NCBI GenBank assembly: GCA_902651635.1
Contig: CACRSC010000007.1
Location: forward strand, 429,368 to 493,367
Source: Mastigamoeba balamuthi
Lineage: Eukaryota > Evosea > Mastigamoebida > Mastigamoebidae
Direction of reading: 5' to 3'
DNA: 64,000 bases
Position 1 is the first letter of the stretch. Each line of letters opens with the position of its first letter. The notes beneath the pieces are model-generated. The model had not been told where the DNA came from and searched no databases. It saw only the letters and a program-made list of their open reading frames with translations. Made by a program: the position numbers and the translations under genes. Positions 55,310-64,000 of this stretch are shown here, one piece after another.

Positions 55310-56428
55310 ATGGAGCAGCCCCTGCATTCTCGCGTGGTCCCCGACTCGCTGCACACGCTGGACGACCTAGTGTTCGCCTCGTTCCAGGGCCCCGTGCTGA
55401 GCCTCAGCTCGCGTGTGCTGCACCAGTACCGCGCGTTCGCGGCGCTGCTGCTGCTGCGCACCCGCTGGCGCACAGACCGGGGCCTCTCGCGGGTCGACGT
55501 GGCCGCAGCGCTCCTCATGGCCAGGCCATGCAAGCCCGGGTCCCTCGAGGCCGTGCAGTGCCGCGTGTGCGAGGGCGTCCTGGAGGTGTCGGAGAACGTC
55601 GTCGATCAGGAGCGCCTGCGCAGAGAGCGTGCGTACTCGACTGTCTGATTCCTCTCAGCTCCGCTCGCCTTCCTCTGGCCCCCTCTCCCTCCCGCTGCTC
55701 TGCTGGCTCTGCTGCCAACTGACCGGAGGGGGCGGGTGGGTGCGCCAGTTCCCCGTGGTGTCGAGCTGTACGCGGTGACGGTGCGTACGCGGTGCACGTC
55801 GTCGCGCAAGCACGTGGGCAGCACGATGCTCGTCCTCGCCGCCGACGTCGCGCCGGGCGTCACCGTCGTCTCGGACCGCTTCGCCATCTACGCCAGACAC
55901 GCTGCCAGACACGCTGCCAAGCTCGCTCGGGAGGCCGATGGCTGCAAGCAGCTGTCACTCAGGACGCAGAGGCTCGAGGCGCGGGTCCGCTCGCCGTCGG
56001 CGGATGCCTCCTCTCCGGGCGCGCTGTCGTCGCCGTCGTCTTCGTCGGTGGACGAGGTGTACGTGTGGGGGGCGCTGGTGACGGGGCCGCCCGTGTGGGC
56101 CGACCTGAGGGCGCTGAGCCCGCAGGGCATGGCCATCGGCGTGCGCATCAACATCATCAGGTGCTCGCCCGACGAGCAGCAGCAGATCTCGTCGGCCATC
56201 GTGCCGACCATACGGTCGCACGTGCCCGGGTACCTCGTGCACAAGACCAGCAGGGCGAGCGCGTCGCTCATCATCATCGTCTATGGCGCGTCGACGCTGG
56301 AGGGCCTGATGACCGCCAACACCGTCGGCGTGCAGTTTCTTCAGAACGAAATACGCAACCCGTTCAACAGGGACCTCGTGCGCGACGGCATCGTGCAGCC
56401 CATCGTCGTTGTCAGTAACATGGGGTGA
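55310..56428 (+). CDS. Array-family protein, copy 16 (332 aa)
   Basis: Exons 55310-55628 and 55749-56428; 120-nt intron. This is the longest two-exon protein. Start MEQPLHSRVVPDSLHTLDD. The second Cys of the RCC motif is preceded by Pro (ARPCKPGS), and QCRVCEGVLEV again has Glu after CxxC. Linker: AKLAREADGCKQLSLRTQRL, then SPSADASSPGALSSPSSSSV, then DEVYVWGALVTGPPVWADLR. Second block: GVRINIIRCSPDEQQQISSA, VPGYLVHKTSRASASLIIIV. C-terminus IRNPFNRDLVRDGIVQPIVV ends SNMG. Confidence 0.85.
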
Positions 56429-56778
56429 AGACGAAGCAAGAGCCACTGTAATTATCACTCGTTTACCCGAGATCCCGAGAGGCAGAGGACAGGGTTTTTT
56501 TTCCATCAAGAACAACAATTCAAATCACGCATTCGCTGGTTGTCTTGTACTCAGGCCCGTTGATACGTACCCGCCATCTTGCGTGTTTCATATGTATAAA
56601 TATCAAGCAGAGAGCTGCCGCCATAAGATTGGTTGATAAATCGATGTGAATGGCGAGGGCCTGCTCTTAGACTGTTCTTCCTACACCGACCAGAGAAATG
56701 ACCCCCGATTTGTTCATCATATCCCACATCACAGGAATCATGAACATTCAAGATTACCATAATTGCACAAATCCACTG

Positions 56779-57872
56779 ATGGACACGCGGCACTCGCGCA
56801 TAGTCCCGGACGTCGTGCACACGCTGGACGACCTGGTGTTCGCGGCCTTCCAGGGCCCCGTGCTGGGCCTCAGCTCGCGTGTGCTGTACCAGTTCCGCAC
56901 GTTCACAGCGCTTCTTCTGCTGCGCACCCGCTGGCGCACCGACAGGCGCCTCTCGCAGGCCGACGTCACCGATGCTCTCCTGCGCGCGCGGTGCTGTGTG
57001 CCCGGCACGCTCGTGGCCGCCCAGTGCCACACGTGCGGGCGTGTGCTGGACGTCTCCGAGAACGCGGGGGAGCAGGACATGCTGCGCAGAGAACGTGCGC
57101 TCCCGCAAGGCTGCCTCTGTGCTCGGGGTTGGGATTGTAGCGGATTGGCCTTGCTGCCTTGGTGCTCGGCGGTGGGTGTTGCAGAAGATTGGCCATACCG
57201 CGTCGGCGACTCTGTTGGGTTGCGGTCCTCTTCGAGTTTGTCAGCCACTTGCATGCGCCCTCTCTGACTCATCTGGGGCCTGTGGCCGCTGTCCCAGTAC
57301 CTGCGGGCGTCGAGCTGTACGCCGTGTCGCTGCGGACTGTGTGCACGTCGTCGCGCCAGCACGTGGGCAGCGCCATGCTCGTCCTCGCCGCCGAGCTCGA
57401 GCCCGGAGCCGTCGTCGTCTCGGACCGCTTCGCCGTCTACGCCAGACACGCTGCCAGACACGTCGCACGCCAGCAGCGAGAGTGCGCGTCCCCGGCTGCC
57501 CGCGCTGCGGCTGGCACGTCTCCCAGCGCGTCTCTCGTCTCTCCGCTGCCGGGGCCGCCGCTGGCGGGCATGGCCGTGGCTGTGCGCATCAACGCCGTGC
57601 GGTTCACGCCCGAGGAGGGGCAGCAGTTCGCTGCGGGCATTGTGCCGGTGCTGCGGGACAACGTGCCCGGGTACCTCGTGCACAAGTCGAGCCTCGTGGG
57701 GGGCTCGCCGGTCGTCGTCGTCGTCGTGGGCGCGACGTCGCTCGGCAGCCTGGTGCTCGCCAACGGCCTGTGGGTGCGGTTCGTGCAGAACCAGATACGG
57801 AACCCGCTGGACAGGGACCTCATCGCAGACGGGCTCCTGCAGCCGCTCCTCGCCGTCACCAACATGGACTGA
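56779..57872 (+). CDS. Array-family protein, copy 17, shortest linker (296 aa)
   Basis: Exons 56779-57094 and 57298-57872; 203-nt intron. Start MDTRHSRIVPDVVHTLDD. QCHTCGRVLDVSENAGEQDM. Exon 2 starts LPAGVELYAVSLRTVCTSSR with QHVGSAML (Gln for Lys). The linker is only about 40 residues (ARQQRECASPAARAAAGTSP) and lacks the LGP block-two lead seen elsewhere, going straight to GPPLAGMAVAVRINAVRFTP. VPGYLVHKSSLVGGSPVVVV. Ends AVTNMD, with NPLDRDLIADGL. TTGATAAATCGA at 56634-56645 matches the motif upstream of copy 16. Confidence 0.84.
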
Positions 57873-58201
57873 GAGCACCTGTAGTCGCAGTGTTACTGAG
57901 AGCTGGCCATAAACCGGGAGCAGACTGATGTGATAGAGTCATCAACAAAGAGTGTCTTGCAGTGTGCAGGCCCCAATGACATTGCATTGCTACCGCTATG
58001 CAAGACGCAATTGATATCCCATACTTGCATTTGGTGGGATCGGTTGCTTGTCAGAACAGGGTCAATTGCAACTCTGCGGATATATTTTTCGATGGAACGG
58101 GTTTTTTCGCTGGACCGGTTTATATTGCTGACTCCAACCAGAACAATCTCTTTTCCCTCTTCCACTAGCGAATCTTCCAGTTTGGAAAATCTCCTGCTTT
58201 G

Positions 58202-59421
58202 ATGGATTCCCCGCACTCGCGTGTCGTGCCCGACGCGCTGCACACGCTCGACGACCTGGTGTTCGCCGCGTTCCAGGGCCCCGTGCTGAGCCTCAGCTCG
58301 CGCGTGCTGCACCAGTACCGCGCGTTCGCGGCGCTGCTGCTGCTGCGCACCCGCTGGCGCACAGACCGGGGCCTCTCGCGCGCCGACGTGGCCGCAGCGC
58401 TGGTCCACGCGCGGTGCTGCGTGCCCGGCACGCTCGTGGCCGCCGAGTGCAGCAAGTGCGGCGGCGTCCTCGACGTCGCCGAGAGCGAGGCGGAGGAGCA
58501 GCGCCTGCGCAGAGAGCGTGCGCCACGCACCGCTGGCCCCCCACTCTCTCGGGGCCCCTCGGAGATTCTCTTTGGAGGAGATTTGGGGATCGGCGTTCCG
58601 ATACGATGTGGGCGCGCGGGTTCTGGTTTCCTTGGTTGTTTTCAACTGTGTACATTCTGTTGATGTTCCGTTCCTGCTCTGCTTTAATTGGGTTTTATTT
58701 CTTCAAACTTGGCTTGCCTGGCCCTGTAACGTCCCACCCACGCCCCCCGTCCCACAACTCTCAAGTGCCCGCCGGCGTGGAGGTGTACGCCGCGACGCTG
58801 CGGACGCGGTGCACGTCGTCGCGCAAGCACGTGGGCAGCGCCATGCTTGTCCTCGCCGTCGAGCTCGGGCCCGGCGCCGTCGTCGTCTCGGAGCGCTTCG
58901 CCATCTACGCGCGGCACGCTGCTAGGCACCTCGCCACGCGTGGGCGAGATGGCGGCGCTGGCGGCGCTGGCGACGCTGCCCTATCGGCAGTGCAGCAGCG
59001 GCTCTCGCCACCGGGCGACGCGTCTCCGAGCGGGTCCTCGTCGGACGAGTTCATGGTGATGGGGCCTCTGTTGGCGGGGTCGCCGCTGGGGCCCGAGCTG
59101 AGGGCGCTGGGGTCCACGGGCATGGCCATCGGCGTGCGCATCAACATCGTCCGGTTCACGCAGGAGGAGCAGCAGCAGATCGCCTGCGCCATCGTGCCGC
59201 TGCTGCGGGCCAACGTGCCCGGCTACCTCGTGCACAAGACCAGCATGACACCCGCGTCGCTCGTCATCATCGTCGTGGGCACGTCGACGCCCGACGCACT
59301 GTTGCTGGTCAACAGCTACGGGGTGCAGTTCACCTCGAACCAGATACGCAACCCGTTCAACAGGAACCTCATCGCCGACGGCCTCGTCCAGCCGCTCCTC
59401 ACCATCACCAACATGGACTGA
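58202..59421 (+). CDS. Array-family protein, copy 18 (323 aa)
   Basis: Exons 58202-58517 and 58766-59421; 248-nt intron, the second longest. Start MDSPHSRVVPDALHTLDD. AAECSKCGGVLDVAESEAEE is nearest to copy 11. Exon 2: LPAGVEVYAATLRTRCTSSR, VVVSERFAIYARHAARHLAT. Linker: Gly/Ala-rich then SPPGDASPSGSSSDEFMVMG. Second block: GVRINIVRFTQEEQQQIACA, VPGYLVHKTSMTPASLVIIV. Ends TITNMD. The intron contains T-rich sequence (GGTTTTCTTGGTTG type) but no octamer that I could find. Confidence 0.85.
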
Positions 59422-60059
59422 AGCGAGTCGGGCCCGATGGCCAGATGGGCCCGGCATTTCGAGCGTCTCTGAGTGCCTGCGCACCGTCCCGACTCGTTGG
59501 CGAAGTTGGCATGATGCTGGCTGGCGGGGGCGGACACACCAGTTTTCGATTGCGGTGACAGTTGACGGGCGTGTGCCATGTCTCAGGGCCTGCGTGATGC
59601 GTAAGGGCGTGGGGACCCCTGGAAAGGATGGCAGTGACCCTGAGGATATTACTCTATGTTCATACAAAACAAAACGAGATTGCGTTGGGGAGCCAGAAAC
59701 ATCCCCTCCCTGCACTGTGCCTGGTTTCTGCCTGTCGCCCAAGAGTATGAAGGTGCAACAGAGGAGTGCTCTGCCTGTGCTACAGCACAGCTGCAGAACA
59801 AGAGCATAGAGTACACTGTCTCCATTTTTCTCATCCAGTCTTCTCCCATTTTGTCTTCCCACATCCCTTTTCCCCCCTAGAAAGGTCGCCACTGATACAG
59901 CTACTACTGCAGACCTGTTTTGCAGTGAATGTACTACATCTGCTACATCTGCATTGATTATGTTGCCAGAGTGGTATCAATGAATCACATTTTGGCTTCG
60001 ACTGTTTGACAAGAAAACTGCCTTGAAAATTGCAGAATTTCTGGGCTCTTTGTGTGTTC
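59422..60059. other. Intergenic, nothing identified
   Basis: Mixed composition, AT-richer towards the right (59890-60030). Only short open frames. No array remnant seen. Confidence 0.45.
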
Positions 60060-61200
60060 TTAGTGGCCGTGTGTGCTGTGTACAGGTGCTGTATGGGACA
60101 GGATGGTGCTCGCCTCGTTTCTGCTTGCAGGGCTGCAGCAGGCGAAGTTCGGCCTGGAGTTCTCGTCCTGCTCGACGGGCTTGGCAGGCTTAAGGGCCTT
60201 TTTGGAGGAGGATCCCGCAGTGCCTTGAGGCTGTGACTAGATGATTCAGGGGACGAAGGAACAGCAGTGCCTCGCCCTCGGGGTGCTGGGCGGCCGCGGT
60301 GGGGTCCCCACTCTTTGTGGCTTTCGCCTTGAGTGCCCTCTCCATCGCACAGCGTCGCGCAGAGGCGGAAGGGCGAGCCTCCGGCCCTGGTCGACTCGTC
60401 GTCCCTAAGCGCCGCGGGCGGTCTCGGCGGCGTCGAGGGTGCCCCTTGCCCTGGCGAGCTCGCCGGTCAGCTCAGCGATGAGGTGGCCGCCGTCATCGAC
60501 GGCGGCCGGATAGCACCGTGCCGCGGGCTGCGGCGCTGCAGAGCTCGGAGCGGAGCCAAGTCGCCAACCGGGCGTGGCGCTGGGAGTGGGCCTCGGCCGC
60601 ATCCCTCTCGCTGTGCGCATCGGAGAGCTCGGCCTCGAGTTGGGCGATCCTGACCTGGCTCGGGGCGGTGTCCTCGACTCCGGACCTCGAGCTCCGCGAT
60701 CCTGGCGCGGCTGGCTGCGGCGTCGCTGGCCCCCTGGGCCTCGACCTCGACGAGCAGATAGGGCGTGCGCCTGCGGGTGACCTCGTTGAAGGACTCCAGG
60801 CAGATCATGTCGCGGAGGCGATCGGTGAGGGCAGCGATCTGGGTGACGGCGCCGTCGAGCTCGGCCACGAGTTGGAAGATCCTGGCGCGGCGGGACTCCT
60901 CCTCGGCCTCCCTGCGCCTCTGGTCCGAGGCACAGAGCGCCGCCTCGAGGAACTCGATTCGCCTCGCGGACTCTTCCTCGACGGCGGCCCTGCCCACCCG
61001 CTACGCGTCAAGCGTCGCCCCGAGGTCGGTGACCCGTGTCGAGGGCGTCGCGGTGCTTGTGCGGTGGCGGACACGGCGACGGGCCGCTGCGCTGCTTCTC
61101 GTCGCGCTTCCGAGCGGCCGGGGCTGCGAGGGTGCTGAGCCACGGCAGGTCGTCGCGGTGGTCCGCGAGGGCAAGGCGGGACTCAGCTCCTGAGTGCTAA
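60060..61200 (-). CDS. Coiled-coil protein gene, exon structure unresolved or decayed
   Basis: Minus strand. A clear coiled-coil stretch, about 60990-60690, reads ARRIEFLEAALCASDQRRRE, then VAELDGAVTQIAALTDRLRD and ARIAELE. A donor at about 60687 and acceptor near 60656 lead in frame to RIAQLEAELSDAHSERDAAE and TWLRSELCSAAARG. Further down, HLIAELTGELARARGTLDAA (about 60480-60410) continues in another frame, and the last piece (60230-60060) reads KKALKPAKPVEQDENSRPNF then a stop at 60062. An in-frame stop near 61001 interrupts the N-terminal side. Several unseen introns or a pseudogene would both explain this. Not recognised. Confidence 0.4.
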
Positions 61201-61289
61201 CGGCACCGCGCGTTCGCTGCTGATGCACTCGCACCGTCATCGTTAGAGTCGGGCCAGCAGTACCTGCGTCGGTCTGCGAGAGGTTCCTT

Positions 61290-62095
61290 GCCTAGCTCTA
61301 CGGCAAAGTGCCAGGAGCCCGGCTCCGTGTTGAAGCTGTCGAGAAACCCCGAGGATCAGGCAATCCTGCGCGCAACGTACGCACCTCTGGGCGGCCCAGT
61401 TAGCGGCCACAGGTGTCTGACACTCTAGCTCAGTCCCCTCGCCCGTCTTGGTTGGCATGCTGCTGGATGGTTGGGGCGGACCCTCCAGACGTTGATTGAG
61501 CGGGGCGACTCGTGAGCGGAAATCGCTGTGTATTTCTGGCTGTTTATGGACGTGGCCAACAGTATACCCTCTGATTAAGCTAGGCCCCCGTTTTTACGTT
61601 TCTCAGTGCTNCCCCCCGGCAGTAATAGGAGGCAATGAGTGGTGAGATCGGCGCACCATTACCAATATTACCATTTTGTGCCCGAGTGCGATAACTAATC
61701 TCTTTGCGGCTTGTGCATTTTGACCAGAAAACTGCATCAGTACCAGAGGGGGGTCAGGAACCTCTCGCAGGCCGACGTGGCCGCCGCGATCGGTGGTGCT
61801 AAGTGCTGCTGGCCCGACAGTCTGGCGACGGCACACTGTCATGAGTGCGCTCCGTGTTGAAGCTTTCGAGAAACCCGGAGGAGCAGGCAAGCTTGCATGC
61901 ACAACGTACGCACCAGTGCACGGCCCAGTTCGAGGCCACAGGTATCTTACACTGTAGCCCCCAGTCCCTGGGGACGTAGAACTGTACGCCGCGGCGGTGC
62001 GCACGCGATGCACGTCGTCGCGCAAGCACGTCGGCAGCGCAATGCTCGTCCTCGCTGCGGACATCGCCCCCGGTGCCGTCGTCGTCGCCTCTGTA
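61290..62095 (+). pseudogene. Two array-family remnants of the CCWPDS subgroup
   Basis: Remnant one (about 61310-61385): GSVLKLSRNPEDQAILRA, the end of exon 1. Remnant two: about 61752-61890, LSQADVAAAIGGAKCCWPDS and ATAHC, damaged after that; then, after a normal-looking intron, 61967-62080 reads LYAAAVRTRCTSSRKHVGSA and continues MLVLAADIAPGAVVV before similarity stops at about 62090. One base at 61611 is unknown. Both belong with the copies at 37071 and 62722, the latter only 630 bases away. Confidence 0.75.
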
Positions 62096-62599
62096 TTAAG
62101 ACTTCAATGGTATCATGATAAAGAAACTGATTAGCATGCGACTGGCCACCGCGCCGATATTGTACCGGCACAAGAGCAGACTTACGGATGGGTTGAACAC
62201 CCCTGCACTCCGAAAAAAAAAGGTAGGAGTGGACGCCCCTGCACCCCCCGAAATATTCAATTAGCCACCGATAAAGAGCTGGCACGTTGGCAGACAGCCT
62301 CTGATGTTAGCGGCCACCTGATTGGTCGAGTATCGTGTGGCATCCCCCTCCCACTCAGTTTAACCGGCGGCGGTATCTGCCCGTGTGCAATGTGGAATCA
62401 GGGCCTCGTGGACATATCCCCCCCAAATCGTCTTATTCCGTTGTGCACTGCCGTGGCGCGCCTGTGGTAATTCTCTGCCCTAAATGGATCTGGCTATGAA
62501 GTAGCACGATTATCTCTGAAGGTTCACAAGGAAAAGGACTGCTCCACTCAGACGGCAGGCCCGGACTTATGCGCGCCCGCGGAGTATTAACGCCTGCCA

Positions 62600-62721
62600 G
62601 TCCTGGGCTTTAAATCGGGAACCAAGCAAGCCTCGCCAAGAATGAGCACGAATATAATCTCATTCCGGTATTAGGGGTTTGAAAGGAAATCCGAGTCATT
62701 TTTGCTGGAAGCCTGGTACCC
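62600..62721 (+). promoter_or_regulatory. Upstream region conserved between copies 9 and 19
   Basis: The bases before the start at 62722 match those before the minus-strand start at 38092 over at least 100 positions (shared strings CAAGCAAGCCTCGCC, GAGCACGAA, AATCTCATT, CCGAGTCATTTT, TGGTACCCATGGAGG). Non-coding conservation at this level shows either a recent copy or a kept promoter. 62096-62600 holds nothing I can identify. Confidence 0.6.
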
Positions 62722-63735
62722 ATGGAGGTTCTGCACTCGCGGGTTGTCCCGAGCGCGATGCACACGCTGGACGACCTGGTGTTCGCGGCGTTCCAGGGCC
62801 CAGTGCTGAGCCTCAGCTCCCGAGTGCTCTACCGCCACCACTCGTTCACTGTGCTGCTGCTGCTCCGCAGGCACTGGCGCGAGGTCAGAAGTCTCTCGCA
62901 GTCTCAGGTAACCGCCGCGCTCCTCAGTGCCAAGTGTTGCTGGCCCGACAGCCTGGCGACGGCCAAGTGCCGCGAGTGCGGCTCCGTGTTGAAGCTATCG
63001 AGAAATCCGGAGGAGCAGGCAAGCCTGCGTGCACAACGTGCGCACCCAGCACAGGACCCTTTTCAAGACCGCTCAATTGCCGCTCCACCAACCGCCCCAG
63101 TTCCCCTGGACGTCGAGCTGTACGCTGCGACGGTGCGCACGCGATGTACGTCGTCTCGCAAGCACGTGGGCAGCGCCATGCTCGTCCTCGCCGCCGAGCT
63201 CTCTCCGGGCACAGTCGTCGTCTCGCAGAGGTTCGCCATCTACGCCAGACACGCTGCCAGGCACGTCGGACAAAAGGTCGCCGACGCAGAGGCGCTCTCG
63301 GCTGCAGACCAGGTCCTGCTGGCCCACCAGGAGAAACTGTCGCCCACCGGGCGATTCACGATCGACCCTCTGTTGCTTGCGTCGACGGTGGGTCCTGACC
63401 TGCGGTCTATGGGGCCCGTGGGCAGCTTTGCCATTGGCGTGCGCATCAGCGCCGTGAAGCTCACGCAGGAGGAGCAGCAGAAATTGGCGAAATCAGCCGT
63501 TTCTGTGCTGCAGGAGCACGTGCCGGGGTACCTCTGCCACAAGTCGAGCTACGTGGCCAGCGCGTCAGTCTCGGTCGTCATTACCATCGTCGGGACGAGT
63601 TCGTACGATGGCCTGCTGGCCGTTGCAAGATATGGGGACATCCTACAGCAGAACGTGATCCGCAACCCGTTCAACAGAAACCTCATCACCAGCGAGCTCG
63701 TGCAGACCCTCATCACCACAAGCAACTTGACTTGA
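62722..63735 (+). CDS. Array-family protein, copy 19, CCWPDS subgroup (316 aa)
   Basis: Exons 62722-63037 and 63101-63735; the 63-nt intron is in frame and open, with CAATTGCC at 63074. Start MEVLHSRVVPSAMHTLDD, identical to copy 9. Exon 1: HHSFTVLLLLRRHWREVRSL, KCCWPDSLATAKCRECGSVL. Exon 2: LPLDVELYAATVRTRCTSSR, VVVSQRFAIYARHAARHVGQ; linker KVADAEALSAADQVLLAHQE, three residues shorter than in copy 9. Second block: GVRISAVKLTQEEQQKLAKS, VPGYLCHKSSYVASASVSVV. Ends TTSNLT. Last copy in the window; the array may go on beyond 64 kb. Confidence 0.86.
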   Translation: MEVLHSRVVPSAMHTLDDLVFAAFQGPVLSLSSRVLYRHHSFTVLLLLRRHWREVRSLSQSQVTAALLSAKCCWPDSLATAKCRECGSVLKLSRNPEEQASLRAQRAHPAQDPFQDRSIAAPPTAPVPLDVELYAATVRTRCTSSRKHVGSAMLVLAAELSPGTVVVSQRFAIYARHAARHVGQKVADAEALSAADQVLLAHQEKLSPTGRFTIDPLLLASTVGPDLRSMGPVGSFAIGVRISAVKLTQEEQQKLAKSAVSVLQEHVPGYLCHKSSYVASASVSVVITIVGTSSYDGLLAVARYGDILQQNVIRNPFNRNLITSELVQTLITTSNLT

Positions 63736-64000
63736 ACTTGGTTTCCCTGCTTTGAGAGACAACCTCAGTTGATCATACGCTGAGATAATCATGTATGATT
63801 GTATCGTTTGATTCTCTTGATTCTCAATCGGTTGGGATGAGGGATAAGAACGTGATGGTCATTTTTGTCTCTCTCTCAGCGAGCCCTCCTGCCTGGTTCT
63901 TCCTCGGCTGATGATCCTGGGTGATCACCCTTTCGGCATGCACTGTGGACTCGGATCAGTCCAGCACTAGATGAAAACCTGGCCAGATACTATGGGGAGT

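Overview
This is a nuclear contig from a GC-rich unicellular eukaryote. Genes carry short introns (40-130 nt, mostly GT-AG), lie on both strands, and have no bacterial operon or Shine-Dalgarno signals. I cannot name the species. A MORN-repeat protein of radial-spoke type would fit a flagellate or a flagellum-bearing amoeba (weak inference). About 860 bases are unsequenced (N run ending at 15616, after a poly-G run).

Layout. 1-3 kb: the 3' part of a TRP-like cation channel gene with Cys-rich N-terminal domains. 3.4-13.7 kb (all minus strand): three small unrecognised proteins, a single-pass Pro-rich membrane protein, a PH-domain plus mono-ADP-ribosyltransferase protein, a MORN-repeat protein, and a secreted or type-I membrane protein built of Pro/His/Ser repeats. 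14-64 kb: an array of one paralogous gene family that I do not recognise. It has 19 copies that splice into full-length proteins of about 300-330 residues (one with a doubtful splice site), one largely complete pseudogene and at least five smaller remnants. Nearly all point rightwards, except an inverted block at 37.1-39.8 kb. The array is interrupted by a head-to-head pair of TRP-like channel genes (26.6-33.8 kb), by an AT-rich island with decayed coding sequence (42-44.8 kb), and by a 3.8-kb element with 30-bp terminal inverted repeats holding two divergent genes (45.2-49.0 kb).

The array family. Exon 1 is almost invariant in length (316 or 319 nt). It encodes a conserved ~105-residue domain ending in a Cys-x2-Cys motif. 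A phase-1 intron follows; the same intron in many copies holds the octamer CAATTGAC, probably the branch site. Exon 2 encodes two conserved blocks separated by a hypervariable Ser/Pro-rich linker. Three copies at 49-53 kb have lost the phase-1 position, use a phase-0 first intron, and gained a second intron in the linker. Three adjacent copies (19.8-23.8 kb) use GC instead of GT at the intron start. The mix of intact copies, a gene-conversion tract, inverted duplicates and fragments is what birth-and-death evolution of a recent family expansion produces.

How the genes may work together is unknown. The window contains a sensory or signalling flavour (channels, PH-ADP-ribosyltransferase, surface protein), but nothing in the sequence ties these to the array. 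Intergenic stretches of 300-460 bases inside the array (17223-17562, 20885-21341, 22390-22717, 23763-24091, 33764-34130, 56429-56778, 57873-58201) show only promoter-like AT-rich patches and, at 23.9 kb, a reversed gene scrap. I found no rRNA, tRNA, CRISPR or retroelement genes.
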